From: Prolixibacteraceae bacterium JC049
Lineage (GTDB): Bacteria; Bacteroidota; Bacteroidia; Bacteroidales; Prolixibacteraceae
Direction: 5' to 3'
Assembly: GCA_023369685.1 (NCBI GenBank)
Contig: SACZ01000001.1
Location: 310,381 to 374,380, forward strand
DNA length: 64,000 nt
Of this stretch, positions 36,645-46,140 are shown piece by piece. Under the pieces are notes generated by a model. The model had not been told where the DNA came from. It ran no database searches and saw nothing but the letters and a program-made list of their open reading frames with translations. Both the position numbers and the translations under genes were made by a program. The first letter of the stretch is position 1. Each line of letters opens with the position of its first letter.

Positions 36645-38926
36645 TACAAGAAGGATTTAAAAAATCTAGAGATAATAGAACACTAAACATGAAGGTTGAT
36701 TTAGCAGTTGCAGGCGGAGGTTTATCCGGCGTTTGTGCTGCTGTAATTGCTGCGCGCCAGGGAATGAAGGTCGTGCTGGTACAAGATCGACCAGTTTTAG
36801 GAGGAAATGCTTCTAGCGAGGTACGACTTTGGGCGTTGGGAACCACTTCTCACATGGGTAACAATAATCGTTGGTCGCGCGAGAGTGGTTTAATATCAGA
36901 GATTTTGTTGGAGAACTTAAAACGAAATCGCGAAGGAAATGCCATCATTTTCGATACTATTCTGTTGGAGAAAGTACTGGAAGAAAAGAACATTACTTTA
37001 TTACTCAATACCGCTGTTTATGAAGTAGAAAAAGAAGGAGATCGGAAGATAAAAGGGATGACTGCATTTTGTAGTCAGAACTTAACGACATACAAGATTG
37101 AAGCGCCTTATTTTTGCGATGCCACAGGGGATGGAATTGTTTCGTTTTTAGCAGGAGCTTCATTTAGAATGGGAGCCGAATCGGCCGATGAGTTTGATGA
37201 GGCGTTTGCTCCCAATGTAGAAGATTATGGTGATCTTTTAGGTCATTCGATTTATTTCTCTACCAAAGATGTTGGTCAGCCTGTAAGTTATAAGGCGCCA
37301 TCGTTTGCCATTAAAAATGCAGGCGAATTACCACGTATAAGCAACTACGAGTTCAACGAGCATGGATGTCGATTGTGGTGGGTTGAGTATGGTGGTCGTT
37401 TAGATACCATCGCCCAATCGGAAGACATTAAAATGGAACTGTGGAAGGTAATCTACGGAATTTGGGATTACGTGAAAAACAGTGGTAAGTATCCGGAAGC
37501 AGCAAATTTGACATTAGAGTGGGTTGGTACGATTCCAGGAAAACGCGAAAGCAGACGCTTTGATGGCGACTATATGCTTAACCAGAAAGATATTGTTGAA
37601 CAACGCGACTATTACGATAGAGTAGCTTATGGTGGCTGGGCAATGGACTTACATCCAGCCGATGGAATTTACAGTAAACACAGTTCGTGTTCTCAGTGGC
37701 ACAGTAAAGGTGTCTATTCTATTCCTTATCGTTGTTACTACAGTAAAGATCTAGATAACCTGTTCCTGGCAGGACGAATTATTAGTGCTTCGCATGTGGC
37801 ATTTGGTTCATCAAGAATTATGCTTACATGTGCTTTAGGTGGACAGGTAGTTGGAGTAGCTGCTGCGTTATGTCAGAAGAATCAACTAACTACTCGCGAG
37901 TTGAGTAAAACAGAAAATATTGGCGAACTTCAAGTTGAACTGAATAAAATTGGGCATAGCATCCCTCGCTTAGATTGGGCTGATAATGGCAATTTAGCTC
38001 AAACAGCACAGTTGAAAGTATCTTCAGAGTTAAAACTGGAAGAACTTAGAGCCAATGGCGAATGGCAGAAATTGGTGTTTAGTACAGCTCAATTGTTGCC
38101 GTTGGCAGCTCAAACTAAGTATACTTTTAAGCTGAATGTAAAAGCTACTGCTGCTACTCAGTTAAATGTACAATTAATGACCAGCGAATCGGCTAAACAC
38201 TTTACGCCGGATGTAGTTGCCGAAAAACATCAGTTTCAATTGAAAGAAGGTGTGCAAGAAGTAGAGGTGGTTAGCAATGTTTTGTTCGAAGAGGACAAGT
38301 ATGTTTATCTGGCTTTTATGCAGAATGAAGATGTTGAGGTGGCTTTGAGTGATCAGTTGTTGACAGGAGCAATGACTGTTCAGAATAAAATAAACAAAGC
38401 TGTTTCTAACTACGGTAAACAAGAGCCTCCAGTAGAACTAGGCTTAGATGCTTTTGAATTCTGGACTCCGGAACGTCGTCCAAAAGGGAAAAACCTGGCC
38501 TTCTCTGTTTCTCCAGCAATTACTGCTTTTTCGAAAGAGAATATTCAAAACAACGAAATTAGACAAACCTCTAATGGAGCTGCTAATGCCTGGGTGGCTG
38601 GTTTCGGCGAGGAAACTTCTGGCTTAACAATGAAATGGGATGAAGCAAAGCAGGTAAATCATATTCGTTTGTTCTTCGATGCCGATTATGATCATGCTTT
38701 GGAGTGTAATCACATGCAACATCCAGAATCGGAAGTTCCGTTTGTGGTAAATAGCTATAAAGTGTTCGATGAAAAGGATCAATTGATTTTTGAGAAAGAA
38801 GATAATTATCAACCAATAAATGAGATAAAACTGGACAATGAGATTAGCACAAAAGAGCTAAGGTTTGAGTTTAGTAACTCATTAGAAACAACTCCTGTAT
38901 CTGTGTTTAAGATAGCTGTTTATTAA
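36641..38926 (+). CDS. Cytoplasmic FAD-dependent oxidoreductase (PF12831-type) with C-terminal beta-sandwich
   Basis: The 761-residue protein has no signal peptide. An FAD-binding Rossmann motif VAGGGLSGVCAAV begins near residue 23, followed by QDRPVLGGNASSEVRLW, CDATGDGIVSFLAGASF and a C-terminal FAD-contact region LFLAGRIISASHVAFG, all as in the FAD_oxidored family. Residues about 460-760 are beta-rich and carry a discoidin-like ending. The start overlaps the symporter stop, and the stop (TAATG) overlaps the ECF gene. The natural reaction of this family in PULs is not established; oxidation of an imported sugar is the natural inference. The ATG at 36641 adds 16 residues before the second ATG, which is also possible. 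Confidence 0.85.
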   Translation: MIQEGFKKSRDNRTLNMKVDLAVAGGGLSGVCAAVIAARQGMKVVLVQDRPVLGGNASSEVRLWALGTTSHMGNNNRWSRESGLISEILLENLKRNREGNAIIFDTILLEKVLEEKNITLLLNTAVYEVEKEGDRKIKGMTAFCSQNLTTYKIEAPYFCDATGDGIVSFLAGASFRMGAESADEFDEAFAPNVEDYGDLLGHSIYFSTKDVGQPVSYKAPSFAIKNAGELPRISNYEFNEHGCRLWWVEYGGRLDTIAQSEDIKMELWKVIYGIWDYVKNSGKYPEAANLTLEWVGTIPGKRESRRFDGDYMLNQKDIVEQRDYYDRVAYGGWAMDLHPADGIYSKHSSCSQWHSKGVYSIPYRCYYSKDLDNLFLAGRIISASHVAFGSSRIMLTCALGGQVVGVAAALCQKNQLTTRELSKTENIGELQVELNKIGHSIPRLDWADNGNLAQTAQLKVSSELKLEELRANGEWQKLVFSTAQLLPLAAQTKYTFKLNVKATAATQLNVQLMTSESAKHFTPDVVAEKHQFQLKEGVQEVEVVSNVLFEEDKYVYLAFMQNEDVEVALSDQLLTGAMTVQNKINKAVSNYGKQEPPVELGLDAFEFWTPERRPKGKNLAFSVSPAITAFSKENIQNNEIRQTSNGAANAWVAGFGEETSGLTMKWDEAKQVNHIRLFFDADYDHALECNHMQHPESEVPFVVNSYKVFDEKDQLIFEKEDNYQPINEIKLDNEISTKELRFEFSNSLETTPVSVFKIAVY

Positions 38927-39483
38927 TGGATATATCAGATAAGGTAATATTAAACGAATTGAAGAAACGTAATAAGAGGGTTTTTGAAACCCTCTTTTAC
39001 GAATACCATCCGAAATTACTGCGGTATGTAGATCGTATTGTCTTTAATCGAGATGTTAGCGAAGATATTGTACAATCGATTTTTGTTACACTCTGGGAAA
39101 AAATTGACTCTATTCAAATACATACTTCATTACAGTCTTACCTTTTTCAATCGGTACGCTATAAGGCATTTGCGTATCTGAAGCATTTAAATGTAGAAGA
39201 TAATTACAAGCTACTTTATTGGGAGAATAAAGTGTTGGAGAATGCAGATAAAGATGCTTCTACCGATTCCGAATTATCCCAAATTATTCAAAATGCAGTT
39301 GCTACCTTACCCCCCGAAATGGGTAAAATATTTCAAGCAAAATACAGTTCAGGCATGCAAACAAAAGACATTGCTTTAGCATTCGATATTTCTGAAAATA
39401 CAGTGAAAACTCACCTGAAGAGAGCTAAAAAACAACTGCGCTATCAACTTTCAAGAGCTTCATTTATACACTTTTATTTGTAG
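38926..39483 (+). CDS. ECF-type RNA polymerase sigma factor
   Basis: The 185-residue protein has region 2 (FETLFYEYHPKLLRYVDRIV, then DVSEDIVQSIFVTLWE) and region 4 (LPPEMGKIFQAKYSSGMQTK followed by DIALAFDISENTVKTHLKRA). It is of the FecI-like group typical of Bacteroidota PULs. It directs transcription of a SusC/D operon when its FecR partner, the next gene, receives a signal from the SusC STN domain. Its ATG overlaps the stop of the FAD oxidoreductase, so it is made as part of the LacI-linked operon and not from its own message. Confidence 0.95.
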   Translation: MDISDKVILNELKKRNKRVFETLFYEYHPKLLRYVDRIVFNRDVSEDIVQSIFVTLWEKIDSIQIHTSLQSYLFQSVRYKAFAYLKHLNVEDNYKLLYWENKVLENADKDASTDSELSQIIQNAVATLPPEMGKIFQAKYSSGMQTKDIALAFDISENTVKTHLKRAKKQLRYQLSRASFIHFYL

Positions 39484-39577
39484 AGAGTAAAAAAGTTTTA
39501 AAAAAGTTACTTCTCTTGTCACCCTTTTTCTGTTTTCAGCACACATGTATATGTGAACTTAATAGGAATAGTTTTTA

Positions 39578-40711
39578 ATGGATAACAGGGGGAAAATAGA
39601 TTTTAGTAAAATTTGGATGCATATCCACTCTAAAAATGAAGATTCAGAATTGGATGAGTGGAGACAAATGTCCAAAAAAAATGAAGCATTCTATTCCGAT
39701 GTAGAAGAATTCTACCATTCAGGAAATACCCTTGATCGTATTCCTATCGATTCTCAAAAATCGTTGAGAAGTATTAATCGCAAAATTGATAGAAGACGAT
39801 TTTGGCGATTTACCAGTTCGGTGGCAGCAATGGTAGTCATTGCATTTTCTGTTTACTTTTTCATTACTCAGCCTTTCGAAAATGACGTAGTATTAGAGAA
39901 TGCAATAAAACCGGGCAATCATAGAGCTGTTCTGGTTTTGAATAATGGAAAGGAAATCAATTTGTCGGCCGACAAAGAAATTAAAATTCAGGAACGGGGC
40001 GCCGATATAAAAAGTGATGGTAAAACGGTCGAATACCAATCCAATAAACGAAAAAAGAAGAAAAAGCAAACTATAATATACAACACTCTAAAAGTACCTC
40101 GCGGAGGAACTTTCTATGTAAACCTTTCCGATGGAACAAGAGTGTGGCTAAATGCTCAGTCGGAGTTAAGATATCCGGTACAATTTACAGGGAAAATTCG
40201 CGAGGTAACTTTAGTGGGGGAAGCACTTTTCGAAGTGACTAAAAATGAAAGCATGCCATTTGTAGTCAAAACCGAAGGACAAACAATTAAAGTACTGGGT
40301 ACTTCTTTCAATGTTTCGGCTTACAGCGATAATCAGTTTGTGAAAACGACATTGATAACAGGGAAGGTCCAGATTAATACCGATGAGAAACAAGTTGAGC
40401 TGAAGCCTTCATTTCAATCTGTTTTGAATAAAAGCAATGGAGACATTGTGCAAACTAAGGTGGAAACTGAATTTTATACCTGTTGGAAAGATGGAGAGTA
40501 CTATTTTGAGAACGTAGCGCTTGATGAAATTTTTAAAACACTTTCCCGATGGTACGATTTTCAGTATGAATTCTTAAACGAATCGGCAGAAAAAGTTCGT
40601 TTTTCTGGAAGTTTCGATAGACAACAAGATTTTGAAAATATTATTTCAATTATACAAGAAACCAAACGAGTAAAAATAAATGCCTATGAGAATAAACTAA
40701 CTATTAACTGA
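39578..40711 (+). CDS. FecR-type anti-sigma factor
   Basis: The 377-residue protein has a short cytoplasmic N-terminus (with EWRQMSKKNEAFYSDVEEF), one membrane segment at about 78-97 (SSVAAMVVIAFSVYFFI), then the periplasmic FecR domain: LKVPRGGTFYVNLSDGTRVW, then LNAQSELRYP and FEVTKNESMPFVVKT, with a C-terminal STN-like lobe (ALDEIFKTLSRWYDFQYEF). It holds the ECF sigma factor at the membrane and passes on the SusC signal. A run KRKKKKK at about 158-164 is unusual in a periplasmic domain. A 94-bp gap separates it from the sigma gene. Confidence 0.95.
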   Translation: MDNRGKIDFSKIWMHIHSKNEDSELDEWRQMSKKNEAFYSDVEEFYHSGNTLDRIPIDSQKSLRSINRKIDRRRFWRFTSSVAAMVVIAFSVYFFITQPFENDVVLENAIKPGNHRAVLVLNNGKEINLSADKEIKIQERGADIKSDGKTVEYQSNKRKKKKKQTIIYNTLKVPRGGTFYVNLSDGTRVWLNAQSELRYPVQFTGKIREVTLVGEALFEVTKNESMPFVVKTEGQTIKVLGTSFNVSAYSDNQFVKTTLITGKVQINTDEKQVELKPSFQSVLNKSNGDIVQTKVETEFYTCWKDGEYYFENVALDEIFKTLSRWYDFQYEFLNESAEKVRFSGSFDRQQDFENIISIIQETKRVKINAYENKLTIN

Positions 40712-40713
40712 AA

Positions 40714-40742
40714 AGTGGCAGATGCTGGTCCCATCTACCACT
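40714..40742 (+). other. Hairpin between fecR and SusC 2
   Basis: AGTGGCAGATG and CATCTACCACT form an 11-bp stem with one mismatch and a 7-nt loop. No T-run follows, so it is more likely a message-processing or stability element than a terminator. Confidence 0.45.
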
Positions 40743-40787
40743 ATGAAGAAATCAAATTAACCTATTGATTAATTTATAAACAAATTT

Positions 40788-43700
40788 ATGAAAAAAAGTA
40801 ATTACAACATCCCATTATTTGGGATGCGGAGATTGCTATGCCTAAAAATTACCATATTCTTACTCTTGTTTTGTGGTTTTCAGGGTTTAGCAAATGTTTA
40901 TTCACAAAACGAAATACTTAAAATTTCGAAATCGAAAGCACGCATTAGCGAACACTTGAAAGAGTTCGACAGAATGAGTGACTTCCGGTTCTTTTATGCT
41001 TCCGATCTGTTTGACGAAAGTGCCGTTTTGGAGATTGCCGAAAAAGAAATATCGGTGGATAACTTCTTAGAAAAATACATTAAGCCACTTGGATTTAAAT
41101 ATTCCATTTCTGATAAGACAATTATTATCAGTAAAGCAGAGGCTCAGAAAGCCAAGGCTAAAGTGGCTCCAAAGGCCGACCAGAAGAAAAATGAAATCAA
41201 GGTAAAAGGTACGGTTATCGACAGCAAAGGAGCTCCGGTTCCTGGTGTTACAGTTGTAATTGTAGGAAGTACCAAAGGTATTATTACCGATTTTGATGGA
41301 ACATACGACATTAGTGTTGCTCCAGATGCACAGCTTCAGTTTTCATTCATTGGTATGTCCGATCAGGTTGTAGAGGTAAATGGTCGCAAACTGATTAATA
41401 TTACAATGACAGAAAAAACAGAAGAGTTGGAGGATGTAACCATTGTGGCTTTCGGTAAGCAGAAGAAAGAAAGTATCATGGCTTCGATTGAAACTGTGCG
41501 CCCTGCCGACTTGAAAGTGCCTGCCAGTAATTTGTCTACTGCCTTAGCGGGACGAATCTCAGGATTGATCTCGTATCAGCGTAGCGGTGAGCCAGGAGCC
41601 GATGATGCCAGCTTCTTTGTTCGTGGTGTAACATCATTCTCGTATGCTGCTGGTCCACTTATTTTGATTGATGGTGTAGAATCTACTTCTCAGGAATTAG
41701 CTTCAATGCAGCCTGATGATATTGAGAGTTTCTCGATTATGAAGGATGCTGCAGCAACAGCTGTTTATGGTGCTCGAGGAGGTAATGGTGTAATCATGAT
41801 TACAACCAAAACTGGTCGTGAAGGGAAGTTGCAGTTCAGTGCACGTCATGAACAAACATGGAGTATGGCTACCGATAAAATTGATTTGGCCGATCCGATT
41901 ACTTACATGAAATTGCACAACGAAGCTACTTTGGCTCGTGACCCATTTGCCAACAGATACTACTCGTTAGAGAAAATTGAGCAGACAGAAAAAGGAGCGA
42001 ATCCATATGTATATCCAGCCAACAACTGGTACGATATGCTATTTAACGATGTAGTTAGAAATTCTCGTACTAACTTCAGTTTAAGTGGTGGTACTAAGAA
42101 GGTAAACTATTATTTGGCAGGTACCATGAACGAGGATAATGGTAGCTTGAAGGTGGATAATAGAAATAACTTCAATAACAATATTCAGGTTAGAAACTAT
42201 GTGTTGCGTTCGAATGTGGGTATCAAGCTAACACCAACAACCAATGCAACAATACGTTTTACCGGGCAATTCAAAGATTACAATGGGCCACTAAGTAGTG
42301 GTAATGATATGTATCAGATGGTATTGCGTTCAGATCCTGTTGCTTTTGCCCCTTACTTCTTGCCTGAACATTCTTCTTCTGCACGCGATCATATCTTGTT
42401 TGGTAATGATCCGAATAATAATTACTTAAATCCTTATGCCGAAATGGTAAAAGGGTATAAAGAATATACCAATACCAAAATGAAAACTCAGGTTGAAGTA
42501 AAGCAAGATCTGGGATTTATTGTAAAAGGATTGAAAGCTAAATTTTTATTTGCAACAGATAGATCGTCGTATTTCGATGCACAAAGACAGTATAAGCCAT
42601 ACTATTACTACGTAACACCAGGTTCATATAATCAATTGGATGATACATTCTCTTTAACAGCACGTAATCCAGAAGATGGAACTGAGTGGTTGGATTATAA
42701 ATCATCTTCACGTAAAGTAAATGCAACCAACTATTTCGAGATGTTAGTTAATTATGCTACAACTATCAATGATATACATGATATTACGGGAATGTTTGTA
42801 GCTACTCGTAGAAATTATGAAGAACCTGGTGATAATCTTGTAACTTCTTTGCCTCACCGAAATGTCGGCTATTCAGGGCGTTTTACATATGGATACGGAG
42901 GAAAATATTTTGCCGAATTCAATTTCGGATTAAATGGTAGTGAACGATTTTCTGAAGAAAACAGATGGGGATTTTTCCCTTCAGCAGGTTTGGGATACTT
43001 AATTTCTAAAGAACCTTTCTGGGAAGGTGGACTTAGTAAGGTATTTACAACGATGAAGCTTAAGGCTACTTATGGTTTGTCGGGTACTGATGCAATTGGA
43101 GATAAGGAAGATCGTTTTTTCTATTTGTCAAATGTAGATCTGATTGATAACAAAAGAGGATATCGTTGGGGAGAATTTGGTAGTGTTTATAGCCCTGGAG
43201 TAACTATGAAAAGATATCCTAATGATAAAATTACATGGGAGACTTCTAGAAAGATGAACTTGGGTATTGAAACCGATATCTTCGAAGACTTCCATTTTCA
43301 AGTTGATTACTATACAGAACATCGATCGGATATCTTGATGGAACGTAAAAACATACCAACAACAATGGGGTTAGTGCAAACACCTACTTCAAATGTAGGT
43401 AAAGCCAAAGGTTATGGTATCGACTTGTCTCTGGATTATAATCATAGCTGGAATGAGGATATGTGGCTAAGTATTCGTGGTAATTTCACTTATGCTGTTA
43501 GTGAGTTTGAATATTATGAAGATGTAGATAGATCTGAAACTCCATGGTTAAACAGAACTGGTTATCCAACTACGCAAACTTGGGGATACGTAGCAGAGCG
43601 TTTGTTCATCGATCAGGCTGATGTGGATAATAGTCCTCAGCAAACTTTTGGTGAGTATGGACCTGGAGATATCAAGTACCGCGATATCAATGGCGATGGA

Positions 43701-44234
43701 AAAATCTCTTACGATGACCAGGTTCCTATTGGCCATCCTACTCGACCAGAGATAGTTTACGGTATTGGTTTTAGTGGTGGTTATAAAGGTTTCGATTTAT
43801 CATGTTTCTTCCAGGGATTAGCAAACGAGAGCTTTTTCATTGACACGCATGTGATTCAGCCATTTGTAAGAGATAAAGATGGAAAACATGCATTACTGGA
43901 GGTAATTGCAAATGACCACTGGTCAGAAAGCAATCCGGATCCAAAGGCATTTTGGCCACGTTTGACAGACAAAAGTTTACCTAATAACCAAGTGACTAGT
44001 ACATGGTGGATGCGTAATGGTGCATTTGTTCGATTAAAGTCACTAGAGGTTGGATACACAATTCCGAAATCCTTAACTCAACGTATTGGTGTTAAGAGTC
44101 TACGTATTTATGCTACTGGTCGCAACTTGTTAACATTTAGTAAGTTCAAGATGTGGGATCCTGAGATGGCAGGTAATGGGTTTAAATATCCAATACAAAA
44201 AGTCTACAATTTAGGTGTTCAAATAAGTTTATAG
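40788..44234 (+). CDS. SusC-like TonB-dependent transporter 2 with STN signalling domain
   Basis: The 1148-residue protein is longer than SusC 1 because it carries an STN domain (about 45-115: LKISKSKARISEHLKEFDRM then FFYASDLFDE), which contacts the FecR protein. It then has a carboxypeptidase-regulatory-like domain (about 140-225, KGTVIDSKGAPVPGVTV), a plug (about 230-335 with KDAAATAVYGARGGNGVIMI) and the barrel ending GVQISL. Substrate binding at the outer face can therefore drive the ECF/FecR switch. The long N-terminal region before the hydrophobic signal (MKKSNYNIPLFGMRRLLCLK) is usual for this subtype. Confidence 0.96.
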   Translation: MKKSNYNIPLFGMRRLLCLKITIFLLLFCGFQGLANVYSQNEILKISKSKARISEHLKEFDRMSDFRFFYASDLFDESAVLEIAEKEISVDNFLEKYIKPLGFKYSISDKTIIISKAEAQKAKAKVAPKADQKKNEIKVKGTVIDSKGAPVPGVTVVIVGSTKGIITDFDGTYDISVAPDAQLQFSFIGMSDQVVEVNGRKLINITMTEKTEELEDVTIVAFGKQKKESIMASIETVRPADLKVPASNLSTALAGRISGLISYQRSGEPGADDASFFVRGVTSFSYAAGPLILIDGVESTSQELASMQPDDIESFSIMKDAAATAVYGARGGNGVIMITTKTGREGKLQFSARHEQTWSMATDKIDLADPITYMKLHNEATLARDPFANRYYSLEKIEQTEKGANPYVYPANNWYDMLFNDVVRNSRTNFSLSGGTKKVNYYLAGTMNEDNGSLKVDNRNNFNNNIQVRNYVLRSNVGIKLTPTTNATIRFTGQFKDYNGPLSSGNDMYQMVLRSDPVAFAPYFLPEHSSSARDHILFGNDPNNNYLNPYAEMVKGYKEYTNTKMKTQVEVKQDLGFIVKGLKAKFLFATDRSSYFDAQRQYKPYYYYVTPGSYNQLDDTFSLTARNPEDGTEWLDYKSSSRKVNATNYFEMLVNYATTINDIHDITGMFVATRRNYEEPGDNLVTSLPHRNVGYSGRFTYGYGGKYFAEFNFGLNGSERFSEENRWGFFPSAGLGYLISKEPFWEGGLSKVFTTMKLKATYGLSGTDAIGDKEDRFFYLSNVDLIDNKRGYRWGEFGSVYSPGVTMKRYPNDKITWETSRKMNLGIETDIFEDFHFQVDYYTEHRSDILMERKNIPTTMGLVQTPTSNVGKAKGYGIDLSLDYNHSWNEDMWLSIRGNFTYAVSEFEYYEDVDRSETPWLNRTGYPTTQTWGYVAERLFIDQADVDNSPQQTFGEYGPGDIKYRDINGDGKISYDDQVPIGHPTRPEIVYGIGFSGGYKGFDLSCFFQGLANESFFIDTHVIQPFVRDKDGKHALLEVIANDHWSESNPDPKAFWPRLTDKSLPNNQVTSTWWMRNGAFVRLKSLEVGYTIPKSLTQRIGVKSLRIYATGRNLLTFSKFKMWDPEMAGNGFKYPIQKVYNLGVQISL

Positions 44235-44237
44235 AAT

Positions 44238-46139
44238 ATGAAAAAATATATAGCAATAATATTAGTGGCATTGTCAACATTCGGATGTGACGACTATCTG
44301 GATGTGATACCAGATAATGTGGCAACACTCGATCATGCTTTCAAGGATAAGACTACTACTTTAAGGTATTTAGCAACCTGTTATAGTTATTTGCCCTTAT
44401 TTAATAGTATTAAAGAAAATCCTGCACATATCGGTAGTGATGAGTTCTATATTGATCCCAATTCATTTTATGGAAGCGAATACTCATACCGTGGAATTAG
44501 CATGCGTAAAGGTTTACAAAGTGCTGATAACCCCTATTTCGATATGTGGGGATTTTATAAAGCAATTCGTGTTTGTAATACTTTCTTAGAAAGAGTTCCT
44601 GCTGTGACAGCTGATTTGGAAGAGCAAGAGAAGCTTCAATGGTTAGCAGAAGTGAAAGTTTTAAAAGCACTATACCATTTTCGTTTAATGAGATTGTATG
44701 GTGCGGTGCCTGTTATTAAGGAAAATCTTCAGGTAGATGTAGATATTGAAGAGACACGTATTGATCGTACTCCTTTCGATGAAGGGGTGAGCTATTTGGT
44801 AAGTCTACTTGATGAGGCAATTCCAGATCTTCCTGCTGAAATTATTAATATTAGTGCCGATGCTGGTCATATTACAAAAGTAGTTGCAGCCACTTTAAAA
44901 GCTGATATTTTAGTAACAGCAGCCAGTCCGCTTTTTAATGGTAATGCCGATTTGTCTGTAATTAGTAATAATGATGGAACAAAACTTTATAACCCGGAAT
45001 ACGATGTCAATAAGTGGATCATTGCAGCAGAAGCCAGTAAGCAAGCACTTGATTTTGCTTTGGCTGCAGGGCATACTTTCTTTGAGTTGAAAGAGTATCC
45101 AAACATCTCAGATGAAACGAGGCTAGTGTTAAATAGAAAGCAGTGTTACATGGAGCGATGGAATAGTGAGATTATTTTTTCATCGCTGGAAAGTTCGTCG
45201 TTTAGTGTACAGAGTTTAACTCCTTATTTCTCGCAAGAGCAGCATAAGTGGGCTCCATATAATACACATATTTCTCCAACATTTGCTACTACAGAGTTCT
45301 TCTACTCCAATAATGGGGTGCCTATCGATGAGGATATAAATTACCCGTATGCCGATAGATTAAAAGTGGTTAATGTTCCTGAAAGTGAAAAGTATTATGC
45401 ACTTCCTAATTACGAGGCAATGCAGATTCACTTGATGCGTGAACCTCGCTACTATTCGAACTTAGGATTTGATGGTTGTCGTTGGTTCGGTAATGGTCGA
45501 TTTAAGGATATCGATAGTGGAGCAAAAGAAGATGAAATAAGCTATGTTTTTCGTATGAAAGAAGGTGAAGAGCAAGGTAAAAATGGTTCTCTTCGTTTTT
45601 CACCTACAGGAATCTATTGTAGAAAATGGGTACACATCAATTCGGTTTATAAAAGCAAAGAGAGTAGTGTGACGGAAGCAGGTACTTATGCTGTTTATCG
45701 TTTAGCGGAATTGTATTTGCTGTATGCCGAAGCATTGAATGAAAGTTTAGATGCTCCTACACAAGAGGTGTACGATGCAATTGATGCAGTACGTCAGGCT
45801 GCAGGTTTAAAAGGTGTTGTCGAAAGCTGGGAGACGTACAGTAAATTCCCGGACAAGGTTACTTCAAAAGATGGTATGCGTGATATTATTCGTCATGAAC
45901 GTACTGCTGAGCTTGCTTTTGAAGGAAAAAGATACAACGACTTAAGACGTTGGAAGACAGCATCGGAGCCAATGAATCAACCTATTAAAGGACTAAACAT
46001 CGGAGAATCGGATACCCAGTCGTTTAATCAGGTTATTACTCTTGGAGAGCAGTTGTTCTATGGGCGAGATTATTTCTTACCTATTTCTACTTACAACTTA
46101 AGAGTAAATAAAAACTTAGTTCAGAACCCTTTATGGTAA
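44238..46139 (+). CDS. SusD-like surface glycan-binding lipoprotein 2
   Basis: The 633-residue lipoprotein has the lipobox LSTFGC and DDYLDVIPDN, the normal SusD beginning. Helical repeats (LQWLAEVKVLKALYHFRLMR; YRLAELYLLYAEALNE) and the ending GRDYFLPISTYNLRVNKNLVQNPLW follow. It pairs with SusC 2, whose stop is 3 bp upstream. It is larger than SusD 1 by 40 residues and little alike outside the family marks, so the two pairs probably take different parts of the same glycan. Confidence 0.96.
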   Translation: MKKYIAIILVALSTFGCDDYLDVIPDNVATLDHAFKDKTTTLRYLATCYSYLPLFNSIKENPAHIGSDEFYIDPNSFYGSEYSYRGISMRKGLQSADNPYFDMWGFYKAIRVCNTFLERVPAVTADLEEQEKLQWLAEVKVLKALYHFRLMRLYGAVPVIKENLQVDVDIEETRIDRTPFDEGVSYLVSLLDEAIPDLPAEIINISADAGHITKVVAATLKADILVTAASPLFNGNADLSVISNNDGTKLYNPEYDVNKWIIAAEASKQALDFALAAGHTFFELKEYPNISDETRLVLNRKQCYMERWNSEIIFSSLESSSFSVQSLTPYFSQEQHKWAPYNTHISPTFATTEFFYSNNGVPIDEDINYPYADRLKVVNVPESEKYYALPNYEAMQIHLMREPRYYSNLGFDGCRWFGNGRFKDIDSGAKEDEISYVFRMKEGEEQGKNGSLRFSPTGIYCRKWVHINSVYKSKESSVTEAGTYAVYRLAELYLLYAEALNESLDAPTQEVYDAIDAVRQAAGLKGVVESWETYSKFPDKVTSKDGMRDIIRHERTAELAFEGKRYNDLRRWKTASEPMNQPIKGLNIGESDTQSFNQVITLGEQLFYGRDYFLPISTYNLRVNKNLVQNPLW

Positions 46140-46140
46140 A

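Noticed and set aside
39542-39555. CACAT/ATGTG inverted repeat before fecR
   Set aside because: Five-base arms in AT-rich sequence are expected by chance and it matches no known element.
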